64,000 bases of DNA from Haemophilus influenzae (GTDB lineage Bacteria > Pseudomonadota > Gammaproteobacteria > Enterobacterales > Pasteurellaceae): NCBI RefSeq assembly GCF_019703545.1, contig NZ_AP018771.1, forward strand, positions 1,178,001 through 1,242,000, in the 5' to 3' direction. Below, in pieces: positions 1 to 8,398 of this stretch (positions are counted from its first letter, which is position 1; the number at the start of each line of letters is the position of its first letter). The position numbers and the translations under genes are program-made. The notes under the pieces were generated by a model. The model was not told the DNA's origin. It did no database searches and saw only the letters and a list, made by a program, of their open reading frames with translations.

Positions 1-470
1 TGTTCTTCTGCTATAAATTCATCTTCACGATCGCCATCACCTGGTTGAAGAGTAATGTAATTACCTGACACGAGAGAATCTAATCCTGAAATGCCAGCAA
101 GAGAAACATTTGGTTGCACAAGCCAAAATTTTGTATTTTCACGCAAAATACTTGATGCTTCAGGATTGATATTGGCTACAACTTCCACTTTTTGCAGGTT
201 ATCAGTGAAATGAACTTCTTTTACTATGCCAATTTGTAATCCTTGATAACGAATTTGAGTTTTATCCGCAACGATACCTGAACCATTGGTAAAGGTAATC
301 GTAATGCTAGTACCGCGTTCTTTCACAATTTGGAAGAATAAAATTGCCCCGATACATAATGCGATAAAAGGCAATAGCCAAAAAGGCGAAATGCGTTTTG
401 TTTTACGTAAGTTCGCTGTTCTTTCTTGATATTTTTCTTCTATTGAGGAGGAATTATTTTTCTCTGTCAT
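1..470 (-). CDS. letB: LetB/PqiB-type MCE-domain protein, N-terminal part (partial)
   Basis: Only the first ~156 residues lie in the window; the gene runs off the left edge. A short polar N-terminus is followed by one membrane segment (about residues 27-46, starting at ISPFWLLPF) and then an MCE domain with the typical RYQGLQIGIVKEV strand and the GISGLDSLVSGNYI motif. Proteins of this family form hexameric tubes of stacked MCE rings that carry lipids between the inner and outer membranes. The ATG overlaps the 3' end of the upstream letA gene by 17 bp, so the two are one operon. I prefer LetB (YebT) over PqiB because the pair lies next to proQ-prc, as letAB (yebST) does in E. coli. Confidence 0.85.
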   Translation of the reverse strand, partial: MTEKNNSSSIEEKYQERTANLRKTKRISPFWLLPFIALCIGAILFFQIVKERGTSITITFTNGSGIVADKTQIRYQGLQIGIVKEVHFTDNLQKVEVVANINPEASSILRENTKFWLVQPNVSLAGISGLDSLVSGNYITLQPGDGDREDEFIAEE

Positions 471-1704
471 AAATTTTCCAAATTAATTTGCTATCAAATT
501 GTGAGGTGGAAAGCATAGTGCAAAATACGGCTGCACCAAAATAAAATGCGCCTGGCCCTACGGTAAAATTAATGATTTCTCCGCGTGTGACAAGCGACAT
601 CATTAAGGCTAATACAAATAAATCAAGCATAGACCAGCGTCCAACAAAATGTACTAGATGTAATAAACGCATTTGCCATTTAATAGAATGTTGCCATTTA
701 AAATGCACGCAAGCAAGTAAGTAAAGCATAATAAAAATTTTGCTGATAGGCACGAAAATACTGGCAAAAAACACAACAAAAGCAACAAAATAACTACCTG
801 ATTTAACAAATGAAATAACCCCAGAAATTAACGTATCTTCAGATAATGCACCTGTTAAATAAATGCCAGATATAGGTAATAAATTTGCAGGAAAAAGCAT
901 AATAATCCCTGCAATTAAGGTTGCCCAAGTTGCTTGTAATTTTAGCTTATCCGATGTATTAAGAGGCGATTGGCAGCGGGGACAATAAATTTTTTGTTGA
1001 TTATCGTATTGGATAGATTTTTGCGTAAAGGTGTAATGGCAAGCAGGACATAATTCAACAGCTTGTTTTGTATAAACTGGAGTACATTCAGGATAAAATT
1101 CCTGCCACAAGGCGGAAAGATTAAGTTTGATAAAAAGCAGCGTGGTTAAAAGTGCGGTAAAAATAAAAGGAATTAAATAAATATTAATTTCTAATGTTGC
1201 ATATTCGCGTACTTTAAATATGGTTACCCCAAGTGCCACTAAATAAACATCAAACATTACCCAAGCTTTAATGTAACCAAGAAATAGTAAAACACTACGT
1301 GGTTTTATCTGAAAAATCTTAGCCAGCCAAAGCATAATAACTAAAAGTGCAAAAGTAATCGGCATTACTACTGCACAAATAAAGATCATAAACGCGGTAT
1401 ATTCATAACCACCTACTGCCATTTTCCAAATGCCATCCCAAATAGAGGCATCAATTTTAATACCTAATAAATGTAAACTTAATAAGGGGTAGTTCAAGGA
1501 AAAGGGCATTAATATCAAAATAGATAATGCAATCATTGCACAACGATGTAATGACCACCTCGTACCACTTGCTAACAGATGATGACAACGTGGGCATTCG
1601 GCTTGTTCATTCGATTGAAGAATAACAGGCACGTTAATGCAAGCATCACATTCTGTGCATTTTAAAATTTGAAATGAAGGCGAAGTTAGCTTTGTTTTAG
1701 GCAC
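454..1704 (-). CDS. letA: LetA (YebS/PqiA family) inner-membrane protein
   Basis: This 416-residue inner-membrane protein is the partner of the MCE protein encoded just downstream and probably feeds lipid into its tube. It has the duplicated PqiA fold: two zinc-ribbon motifs, Cys16/19 with Cys37/40 and a second set near residues 220-243 (CPACH...CPRC), each followed by four hydrophobic helices. The start used is a GTG, since no ATG lies at the N-terminus of the conserved region. The gene diverges from proQ across a 183-bp gap. One uptake core sits inside it at 1150. Family assignment is secure; LetA rather than PqiA rests on synteny with proQ. Confidence 0.88.
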   Translation of the reverse strand: MPKTKLTSPSFQILKCTECDACINVPVILQSNEQAECPRCHHLLASGTRWSLHRCAMIALSILILMPFSLNYPLLSLHLLGIKIDASIWDGIWKMAVGGYEYTAFMIFICAVVMPITFALLVIMLWLAKIFQIKPRSVLLFLGYIKAWVMFDVYLVALGVTIFKVREYATLEINIYLIPFIFTALLTTLLFIKLNLSALWQEFYPECTPVYTKQAVELCPACHYTFTQKSIQYDNQQKIYCPRCQSPLNTSDKLKLQATWATLIAGIIMLFPANLLPISGIYLTGALSEDTLISGVISFVKSGSYFVAFVVFFASIFVPISKIFIMLYLLACVHFKWQHSIKWQMRLLHLVHFVGRWSMLDLFVLALMMSLVTRGEIINFTVGPGAFYFGAAVFCTMLSTSQFDSKLIWKIYDREK

Positions 1705-1887
1705 GTTTGTGGTCTTTCTTTATGAATTAAAGCACGCCATTCTATCGTTGTTTTAACGTATTTGTGAAGTCTTGGCGTTATTTTTGTGTGAAATTTATTC
1801 AGCATAACGGGATCCGTTGTTAATTTTGTAAAAAGTGCGATAAACTAGGCAAATCTTTATTTTATTAATAGCCTCAAGGATATAAAT

Positions 1888-2526
1888 ATGACTGACACAC
1901 AATTATCATCTCAAGTTACAGATGTGCAAACGGAAGTGCAAAAATTAACCAATGCAAAAGCTATCATTGCTTATTTAGCAGAAAAATTTCCTCTTTGCTT
2001 TGTTTTAGAGGGCGAAGCAAAACCATTAAAAATAGGTTTATTTCAAGATTTAGCTGAAGCATTACAAGATGATGAACGCGTAAGTAAAACCCAATTGCGT
2101 CAGGCTCTTCGTCAATATACATCAAATTGGCGTTATTTATATGGCTGTCGCGAAGGTGCAGTACGTGTTGATTTACAGGGTAATCCTGCAGGTGTATTAG
2201 ATGCAGAACACGTTGCTCACGCTGCACAGCAACTTGCTGAAGCGAAAGCACGCTTTGCGGAAAAACGTAAAGCAGAAGCTGCGGCTAAAAAAGCACAACA
2301 AAAACAGCGTCCGCGTAAACCTGCGAATAAAAACTTTAAAAAAGAGAGTAAAGTATCACTAAGTGCGGTTGATTTTTCACAAATTTCTGTTGGTTCTGTT
2401 GTGAAAGTTAAAGCTGGAGATAATGCTAAAAAAGCAACAGTGGTAGAAGTATTAAAAGATTCAGCACGTGTTGAACTTGAAAACGGTTTGATTATGAACG
2501 TTGCTGCAGATCGTTTATTTGCTTAA
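1888..2526 (+). CDS. proQ: RNA chaperone ProQ
   Basis: ProQ is a cytoplasmic RNA-binding protein that binds structured sRNAs and mRNA 3' ends and matches RNAs post-transcriptionally. The 212 residues show the expected three parts: an N-terminal FinO-type domain (about 20-130, with the SNWRYLYGCREGAVRVDL stretch), a Lys/Ala-rich linker (about 122-155), and a small C-terminal Tudor-like domain (about 160-212). An AAGGAT ribosome site lies 9 bp before the ATG. It is 3 bp from the prc reading frame, and proQ-prc adjacency is the same as in E. coli, where ProQ was first tied to osmolyte transporter ProP. Confidence 0.95.
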   Translation: MTDTQLSSQVTDVQTEVQKLTNAKAIIAYLAEKFPLCFVLEGEAKPLKIGLFQDLAEALQDDERVSKTQLRQALRQYTSNWRYLYGCREGAVRVDLQGNPAGVLDAEHVAHAAQQLAEAKARFAEKRKAEAAAKKAQQKQRPRKPANKNFKKESKVSLSAVDFSQISVGSVVKVKAGDNAKKATVVEVLKDSARVELENGLIMNVAADRLFA

Positions 2527-2553
2527 TAAATGAAAATTGACTCGGAAATGGTT

Positions 2554-4635
2554 ATGAAATTTAAAATGTCAAAAAATGTGATTCGTTATGCGTGGTTATC
2601 GGTATGTTTGAGCAGTGCAATTCCTGCATTTGCTGTACAACCTAAGTTAAAGCCAAGTGACATTAGTATTCCAGCGATAAGTGAAGAAAACCAGCTGGCA
2701 ACTAAGCGTGCAACGACGAGATTAACTCAATCCCATTATCGTAAGATTAAATTAGATGATGATTTTTCCGAGAAAATTTTTGATCGTTATATTAAAAATT
2801 TAGATTTTAGCCACAATACTTTTTTGCAGTCTGATATAGACGAACTTCGTCAAAAATATGGTAATAAGTTAGATGATCAGTTAAATCAAGGCGATCTTTC
2901 TGCTGCGTTTGAGATTTATGATGTAATGATCAAACGTCGTTATGAACGTTATACTTATGCGTTATCTTTATTAGATAAAGAGCCTGATTTAAATGGTCAA
3001 GATCAAATTGAAATTGATCGTGAAAAAGCGGCTGCTCCACAAACTGAAGCTGATGCGAATAAACTTTGGGATGCTCGCGTAAAAAATGACATTATTAATC
3101 TTAAATTAAAAGATAAAAAATGGTCAGAAATCAAAGCAAAACTTACAAAACGCTATAATTTAGCCATTCGTCGTTTAACGCAAACAAAAGCAGACGATAT
3201 TGTTCAAATTTATTTGAATGCTTTTGCGCGTGAAATTGATCCTCACACCAGTTATCTTTCCCCAAGAACAGCGAAAAGTTTTAATGAAAGTGTGAATCTT
3301 TCCTTGGAAGGCATTGGGGCTACTTTACAATCAGAAGATGATGAAACTAGCATCAAATCTCTTGTACCTGGTGCGCCAGCGGAACGTAGTAAAAAGCTGC
3401 ATCCTGGGGATAAAATCATTGGCGTTGGGCAAGCAACAGGCGATATTGAAGATGTTGTTGGTTGGCGTTTAGAAGATTTGGTAGAAAAAATTAAAGGGAA
3501 AAAAGGCACTAAAGTTCGCTTAGAAATTGAGCCTGCTAAAGGGGGAAAATCACGTATTATTACTTTGGTGCGTGATAAAGTCCGTATTGAAGATCAAGCG
3601 GCTAAACTAACTTTTGAAAAAGTGTCAGGGAAAAAAATTGCGGTAATAAAAATTCCAAGTTTTTATATTGGATTAACCGAAGATGTTAAAAAACTACTGG
3701 TTGAATTAGAAAATCAAAAAGCTGAGGCTCTAATTGTTGATTTACGTGAAAATGGCGGTGGTGCATTAACGGAAGCCGTGGCGTTAAGTGGTTTATTTAT
3801 TGCTGATGGCCCTGTTGTGCAGGTTCGCGATGCTTATCAGCGTATTCGTGTTCACGAAGATGATGACGCTACGCAACAATATAAGGGGTTATTATTTGTG
3901 ATGATTAATCGTTACAGTGCTTCTGCATCGGAAATTTTTGCTGCAGCAATGCAAGATTATCGTCGAGGTATTATCATCGGGCAAAATACTTTTGGTAAAG
4001 GTACGGTACAACAGAGTCGCTCGTTAAATTTTATCTATGATTTAGATCAGAGTCCGTTGGGTGTTTTACAATATACCATTCAAAAATTTTATCGCATTAA
4101 TGGTGGTTCAACCCAATTAAAAGGTGTTGCCGCAGATATTAATTTTCCCGAAATTATAGATGCGAAAGAATATGGGGAAGATAAAGAAGATAATGCGCTT
4201 GCTTGGGATAAAATCCCATCAGCGAGTTATATGGAAGTAGGAAATATCGATTATATTGATAATGCAGTAAATATTCTAAATGAAAAACATCTTGCTCGTA
4301 TTGCTAAAGATCCTGAATTTGTTGCATTGAATGAAGAATTGAAAGTGCGAAATGAACGCCGAGATCGAAAATTTCTATCATTGAATTATAAAATGCGTAA
4401 AGCAGAGAATGATAAAGATGATGCAAGACGTTTAAAAGATTTGAACGAACGTTTTAAACGTGAGGGTAAGAAAGCATTGAAAGATATTGATGATTTGCCG
4501 AAAGATTACGAAGCACCAGATTTCTTCTTAAAAGAAGCTGAAAAAATGGCAGCTGATTTCGTTATTTTTAATTCAGATCAGAAAATTAATCAAGCAAACG
4601 GTCTATCCGAAGCAAAAACGGAAAGTAAAAAATAA
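2554..4635 (+). CDS. prc: Tail-specific periplasmic protease Prc (Tsp)
   Basis: Prc is a periplasmic serine protease with a Ser/Lys dyad that degrades proteins with non-polar C-termini and, with NlpI in E. coli, trims the murein hydrolase MepS. A signal peptide is visible (cleavage after AIPAFA), then an N-terminal helical domain, a PDZ domain near residues 245-330, and the S41 core with the SASASE serine motif and the lysine of FGKGTVQQ. In-frame ATGs occur at 2530, 2548 and 2554. I chose 2554 because it has a GGAA ribosome site six bases upstream and gives the most typical signal peptide; 2548 is also possible. About 690-700 residues, usual for the family. Confidence 0.93.
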   Translation: MKFKMSKNVIRYAWLSVCLSSAIPAFAVQPKLKPSDISIPAISEENQLATKRATTRLTQSHYRKIKLDDDFSEKIFDRYIKNLDFSHNTFLQSDIDELRQKYGNKLDDQLNQGDLSAAFEIYDVMIKRRYERYTYALSLLDKEPDLNGQDQIEIDREKAAAPQTEADANKLWDARVKNDIINLKLKDKKWSEIKAKLTKRYNLAIRRLTQTKADDIVQIYLNAFAREIDPHTSYLSPRTAKSFNESVNLSLEGIGATLQSEDDETSIKSLVPGAPAERSKKLHPGDKIIGVGQATGDIEDVVGWRLEDLVEKIKGKKGTKVRLEIEPAKGGKSRIITLVRDKVRIEDQAAKLTFEKVSGKKIAVIKIPSFYIGLTEDVKKLLVELENQKAEALIVDLRENGGGALTEAVALSGLFIADGPVVQVRDAYQRIRVHEDDDATQQYKGLLFVMINRYSASASEIFAAAMQDYRRGIIIGQNTFGKGTVQQSRSLNFIYDLDQSPLGVLQYTIQKFYRINGGSTQLKGVAADINFPEIIDAKEYGEDKEDNALAWDKIPSASYMEVGNIDYIDNAVNILNEKHLARIAKDPEFVALNEELKVRNERRDRKFLSLNYKMRKAENDKDDARRLKDLNERFKREGKKALKDIDDLPKDYEAPDFFLKEAEKMAADFVIFNSDQKINQANGLSEAKTESKK

Positions 4636-4651
4636 ATACTAAATGGTTTTG

Positions 4652-4686
4652 ACCGCACTTTGTTTGAGAAAAGCAACAAGTGCGGT
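4652..4686. terminator. Inverted uptake-signal pair acting as terminator after prc
   Basis: Two uptake cores in opposite orientation (4652-4660 and 4678-4686) can form a stem with a 17-base loop, followed by a short T-rich run. This is the common Haemophilus arrangement in which paired uptake signals double as Rho-independent terminators. It separates prc from the transpeptidase gene. Confidence 0.6.
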
Positions 4687-4708
4687 GATTTTAATAAAGG
4701 TTTAGGAA

Positions 4709-6178
4709 ATGGTAGTGTTTAAAAGCACCTTAAAGTTATCATTATTCGCCTTATCATTATCTATGATGATGTCGGGTTGTGCTTTAGTAGATTTGAGCAA
4801 AAATGACCAATCTAAATCATTGTACGGCATTAATCTTTCCCATTTGTCACTCGCAGAAAGAAAAGAGCTTGAAGAAGCCATTTATGCGGATCAGCAACGT
4901 TTAACGGAAGAAAAACAAACATTGCTTAATATGACGCTAACACACGAAATAGGCGATCATAAGTTACAATTTAAGCCTTTACTCGCGCGTTTATATGCTT
5001 CTCGTAAATATGCCCCGTTATGGACTGACAATGCGGCAGCTCGTCAATTGTTACGTGATTATGCGGCAATGGTGGCAAGCGGTATTTCAAAATCGTCGGC
5101 AACTTCACTAGAAACATTGGCATTGGTAGAACAACAAGGCGGATTGGTTTATGATGTGTTATTAAGTGATATTTTGTTAGATTACTTATATTACACACAA
5201 AATGTTCGTTCTCAAGCATCTAATTGGTTGTATTCATCTGCTCAGTATCAAGCACAACAGCCTGAAAATGATCATATTCAACGCTGGTTAAGTGCGGTGG
5301 AAAATAATCAACTTCTTGATTTCATACAAAGTTTAGCGGGAGAAAATCATTTATATCGCCAAACAGTTCAATCATTGCCGATGTTTATTCCGACTTCTAA
5401 AGAATCAAATATTGCTCAAAAACTGGCAATGAATGCACAGCGTTTGCGAGTAATTCCTGATTTTCATAATGGAATTTTTGTGAATATTCCAAGCTATAAA
5501 TTACAGTATTATCGTGATGGCGATTTAATTTTAGAATCCCGGGTAATTGTTGGCACAAATTCGCGCAGGACACCTGTAATGTATAGCAAATTAAGTAATG
5601 TGGTTGTAAATCCACCTTGGAATGCGCCAATTCGCTTAATTAATGAAGATTTATTGCCAAAAATGAAAGCCGATCCAAATTATATTACGGAGCATAATTA
5701 TTCAATTTTAGATAATCAAGGCAATGTTGTTGATCCTGCTTCTATTGATTGGGAATCTATTGGTAATAAATTTCCTTATCGAGTTCGACAAGCGGCTGGC
5801 GATAGTGCGTTAGGTAATTATAAATTTAATATGCCAAGTTCTGATGCAATTTATTTACACGATACGCCAAATCGTGGATTGTTTAATCGTAAAAATCGAG
5901 CGTTAAGTTCTGGCTGTGTACGTATTGAAAAATCAGATCAATTGGCAAGTATTTTATTAAAAGAAGCAGGTTGGACAGAAACTCGAAAAAATACAGTATT
6001 AGCAAGTAAAAAAACCACTTCTGCGCCGATACGCTCGGATAATCCTGTTTTTTTATATTATGTTACTGCGTGGATTAAAAACGGAAATATTGTAAATTTA
6101 CCTGATATTTATGGTTATGATCGTCAGATTAATCTTGCTGAGATTAATTGGGATCTCGTAAAAAAATATCTTCAATAA
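4709..6178 (+). CDS. L,D-transpeptidase, YcbB/LdtD type, probable lipoprotein
   Basis: This 489-residue protein is an L,D-transpeptidase that should make 3-3 (mDap-mDap) cross-links in peptidoglycan. The YkuD catalytic domain is in the C-terminal half, with HDTPNRGLF followed by SSGCVR; Cys403 is the nucleophile. A peptidoglycan-binding-like helical region lies around residues 80-200. The N-terminus has a hydrophobic segment ending in MSGC with Cys24, a plausible lipobox, so the enzyme may be an envelope lipoprotein. An AAAGG ribosome site lies 8 bp before the ATG. mepK follows after 15 bp. The family call is secure; lipidation is inferred. Confidence 0.9.
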   Translation: MVVFKSTLKLSLFALSLSMMMSGCALVDLSKNDQSKSLYGINLSHLSLAERKELEEAIYADQQRLTEEKQTLLNMTLTHEIGDHKLQFKPLLARLYASRKYAPLWTDNAAARQLLRDYAAMVASGISKSSATSLETLALVEQQGGLVYDVLLSDILLDYLYYTQNVRSQASNWLYSSAQYQAQQPENDHIQRWLSAVENNQLLDFIQSLAGENHLYRQTVQSLPMFIPTSKESNIAQKLAMNAQRLRVIPDFHNGIFVNIPSYKLQYYRDGDLILESRVIVGTNSRRTPVMYSKLSNVVVNPPWNAPIRLINEDLLPKMKADPNYITEHNYSILDNQGNVVDPASIDWESIGNKFPYRVRQAAGDSALGNYKFNMPSSDAIYLHDTPNRGLFNRKNRALSSGCVRIEKSDQLASILLKEAGWTETRKNTVLASKKTTSAPIRSDNPVFLYYVTAWIKNGNIVNLPDIYGYDRQINLAEINWDLVKKYLQ

Positions 6179-6193
6179 AATAAGGGAGCTATA

Positions 6194-6754
6194 ATGAATT
6201 CTGTGGATCAGAATAAACGAAAATGGTTATCGCTGGGCGGTATTGCGTTAGGAATATCTATTTTACCAAATTCTGTATTAGCAATGGTTTCAACACCTAA
6301 ACCTCGTATTTTAACTTTCCGCAACATTAATACGGGCGAAAGATTAAGTGGCGAGTTTTCTTTAGCAAAAGGTTTTTCGCCTGCGATGTTAAAAAAATTG
6401 GATTATTTAATGCGTGATAAAAGGACAAATCAAGTGCATAAAATGGATCCAAATTTATTCCAGAAATTTTATAATATCCAAACTAATTTAGGCTTACGCA
6501 ATGCTGAAATTGAAGTAATTTGTGGTTATCGTTCAGCCGCTACTAATGCAATGCGTCATCGCCAAAGTCGTGGCGTAGCGAAAAATAGTTATCACATTAA
6601 AGGAAAAGCCATTGATTTTCGTATTGCGGGTGTGCCTTTGATTAAAGTGAAATCTTCTGCGGAAAGTCTGCGAAATGGTGGCGTGGGTTATTATCCAACC
6701 AGCAATTTTATTCACGTAGATACAGGCCCTGTAAGAACTTGGAAAGGCGTGTAA
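6194..6754 (+). CDS. mepK: Murein endopeptidase MepK (YcbK, DUF882/peptidase M15 family)
   Basis: MepK is a zinc endopeptidase that in E. coli cleaves 3-3 cross-links, the bonds made by L,D-transpeptidases such as the one encoded just upstream. The zinc motif is complete: His134 and Asp141 in SYHIKGKAIDF, and His174 in FIHVDTG. The N-terminus resembles the E. coli Tat signal, but the twin arginine is replaced by Lys-Arg (NKRKWLSLGG). At 186 residues it has family length. A GGGAG ribosome site precedes the ATG. It is co-transcribed with the transpeptidase gene and ends at an uptake-signal hairpin. Confidence 0.88.
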   Translation: MNSVDQNKRKWLSLGGIALGISILPNSVLAMVSTPKPRILTFRNINTGERLSGEFSLAKGFSPAMLKKLDYLMRDKRTNQVHKMDPNLFQKFYNIQTNLGLRNAEIEVICGYRSAATNAMRHRQSRGVAKNSYHIKGKAIDFRIAGVPLIKVKSSAESLRNGGVGYYPTSNFIHVDTGPVRTWKGV

Positions 6755-6768
6755 AACAAATGTAAAAT

Positions 6769-6793
6769 TAACCGCACTTTTGTGCGGTTTTTC
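6769..6793 (+). terminator. Terminator hairpin after mepK built on an uptake signal
   Basis: An AACCGCAC / GTGCGGTT inverted repeat with a very short loop is followed by a T run. One arm (6771-6779) is an exact uptake core. It ends just before the ribosome site of the next gene. Confidence 0.65.
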
Positions 6794-6805
6794 ATTGGAA
6801 AAGAT

Positions 6806-7561
6806 ATGTTATTTGACAGCCATCTTCATTTAGACCAACTCTCTGACGAGAATATTCAGCAAACACTTGGTCATTCAAAGATTATAGGTATGCTTGCGGT
6901 AAGTATGAATCTTGCAAGTGCTAAAAAACTGCTGAATTTAAAACAGACTTACCCAGAGAAACTTTATATTGCAGCTGGTTTTCATCCTGAACAGCAATTA
7001 CCTAGTTTAGAAGAACAAAAAGAATTATTTCAATGGATTGACGAACATCATTCATCGATTTCTGTCATTGGCGAGGTGGGCTTGCCACATTATTCTAAAC
7101 GAGAAAATCCGAATTTAGATTACGCGCCTTACATTGAATTACTTGAACGATTTATTCTGATAGCGAAAAAAAGGGATTTACCGTTAAATTTGCATATTGT
7201 ACATAACGATGTAGAAATTGCCCTTGAATTATTGCAGAAACATAATATTCAACGTGCCCATTTTCATTGGTTTAAGACAGATGAAAAATCTTTTCAGAAA
7301 TTTTTCTCTACGCCCTATTTTGCAAGCCTAACCCCTGATATTTTATGGAACCCTAAAACCCAATATGTCGCACAACATTTACCCTTAAATCGCTTGATGA
7401 TTGAAACGGATAGCCCTTGGCAACACGAGGGATTTGAACGTGCGGGCATTTCTGAACAATTATTGGCAGTCTTGCAAAAACTAGCTGAATTAAAATCTTT
7501 GCCATTACATTCTGTTCAAAAGCAAATCCTTTTGAATACTCAACAGTTTTATCGATTATAA
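6806..7561 (+). CDS. TatD/YjjV-family metal-dependent hydrolase
   Basis: A 251-residue TIM-barrel hydrolase of the TatD family; members are metal-dependent DNases or phosphodiesterases in the cytoplasm. Visible metal-ligand motifs are His6 and His8 in DSHLHLD, the glutamate of IGEVGLPHY, the histidines of LHIVHND and HFHWF, and the aspartate of IETDSPW. I chose the ATG at 6806, which has GGAAAAG upstream; an earlier GTG in frame falls inside the mepK terminator hairpin. It is closest to YjjV among E. coli paralogs by the short, divergent sequence. The physiological substrate is unknown. Confidence 0.8.
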   Translation: MLFDSHLHLDQLSDENIQQTLGHSKIIGMLAVSMNLASAKKLLNLKQTYPEKLYIAAGFHPEQQLPSLEEQKELFQWIDEHHSSISVIGEVGLPHYSKRENPNLDYAPYIELLERFILIAKKRDLPLNLHIVHNDVEIALELLQKHNIQRAHFHWFKTDEKSFQKFFSTPYFASLTPDILWNPKTQYVAQHLPLNRLMIETDSPWQHEGFERAGISEQLLAVLQKLAELKSLPLHSVQKQILLNTQQFYRL

Positions 7562-7570
7562 GGAGTAAAA

Positions 7571-8209
7571 ATGAATATCGAAATTATCCCTGTTACTGCA
7601 TTCCAACAAAATTGTTCTTTGATTTGGGATGATGACAAAAATGCCGCAATTATTGACCCAGGTGGCGAAGCCGAACGCCTAATTCAACGCATTGAAGAAC
7701 TGCATTTAAATCTCAAAGTGATTTTGATTACTCACGGTCATTTAGATCACGTTGGTGCTGCAATGCAATTAAAACAACATTTTGGCGTTGAAATTTGGGG
7801 TTCTCAAGAAGAAGATAAATTTTTATTTGAAAGTTTACCCGAGCAAGCCCAACGTTTTGGCTTACCAAATATTGAAGCTTTTTTGCCTGATCGTTGGTTT
7901 AATCAAGAGGGCGAAATTTTAAAATTAGATGGCTTTAATTTCGAGATTTTACATTTACCAGGACACACACCAGGGCATATCGGTTTTATTGAACACGAGA
8001 AAAAAGTGGCATTTACAGGCGATGTATTATTTCAAGGTGGCATTGGTCGCACTGATTTTCCTCGTGGGGATTATGATGCATTGATTTCTTCAATCCGAAC
8101 AAAATTACTCTCATTAAATGACGATCTTATTATTATCGCTGGACATGGATCTTACACAACCATTGGGCAAGAAAAGCAGACCAATCCATTTTTAAATCCT
8201 AAGTTTTAA
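7571..8209 (+). CDS. YcbL-type metallo-beta-lactamase fold hydrolase (glyoxalase II-like)
   Basis: This 212-residue cytoplasmic enzyme has the metallo-beta-lactamase fold with the full metal motif THGHLDH (His55, His57, Asp59, His60), the later LPGHTPGH histidine, the bridging aspartate in FTGDVLF, and a final IAGHG histidine. It is the short form lacking the glyoxalase II C-terminal domain. E. coli YcbL, encoded beside ycbB-ycbK as here, hydrolyses S-lactoylglutathione slowly. A GGAG ribosome site precedes the ATG, 9 bp after the TatD-type gene, so the two are probably co-transcribed. Confidence 0.85.
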   Translation: MNIEIIPVTAFQQNCSLIWDDDKNAAIIDPGGEAERLIQRIEELHLNLKVILITHGHLDHVGAAMQLKQHFGVEIWGSQEEDKFLFESLPEQAQRFGLPNIEAFLPDRWFNQEGEILKLDGFNFEILHLPGHTPGHIGFIEHEKKVAFTGDVLFQGGIGRTDFPRGDYDALISSIRTKLLSLNDDLIIIAGHGSYTTIGQEKQTNPFLNPKF

Positions 8210-8223
8210 TACAAGTAAAAATA

Positions 8224-8260
8224 ACCGCACTTTGTTTAAGAGATGAAGTGCGGTTTTTTA
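8224..8260 (+). terminator. Inverted uptake-signal terminator
   Basis: Exact uptake cores at 8224-8232 and 8246-8254 in opposite orientation form a stem of AACCGCACTT with AAGTGCGGTT, followed by six T residues. It ends the YcbL-type gene unit. Confidence 0.75.
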
Positions 8261-8271
8261 TATACAAAGAG

Positions 8272-8287
8272 TTTGAACTAGATCACA
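8272..8287. promoter_or_regulatory. Candidate CRP site upstream of sucA
   Basis: TTTGA-N6-TCACA matches the CRP consensus TGTGA-N6-TCACA at nine of ten positions, and the spacer ACTAGA resembles strong sites. It is centred about 70 bp upstream of the start point expected from the TATAAT at 8337-8342, a usual position for class I activation. This is a by-eye match. Confidence 0.55.
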
Positions 8288-8313
8288 AATTTGTAACAAT
8301 TTCTTATAAGAGG

Positions 8314-8342
8314 CTTATTTCCTTTTTAATCCTATGTATAAT
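8314..8342 (+). promoter_or_regulatory. Predicted sigma-70 promoter of sucAB
   Basis: A perfect TATAAT at 8337-8342 lies 17 bp downstream of a weak -35 (CTTATT). A poor -35 with a CRP site further upstream fits an activator-dependent promoter. Confidence 0.5.
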
Positions 8343-8398
8343 ACGTAAAAAAAATGGAGCGAAAATATTGCTTCAAATATCATAATAAAGAGGTAATT

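Noticed and set aside
1829..1840. An uptake signal before proQ
   Set aside because: The core has one mismatch (AAGTGCGAT), so it is not counted as an exact site.
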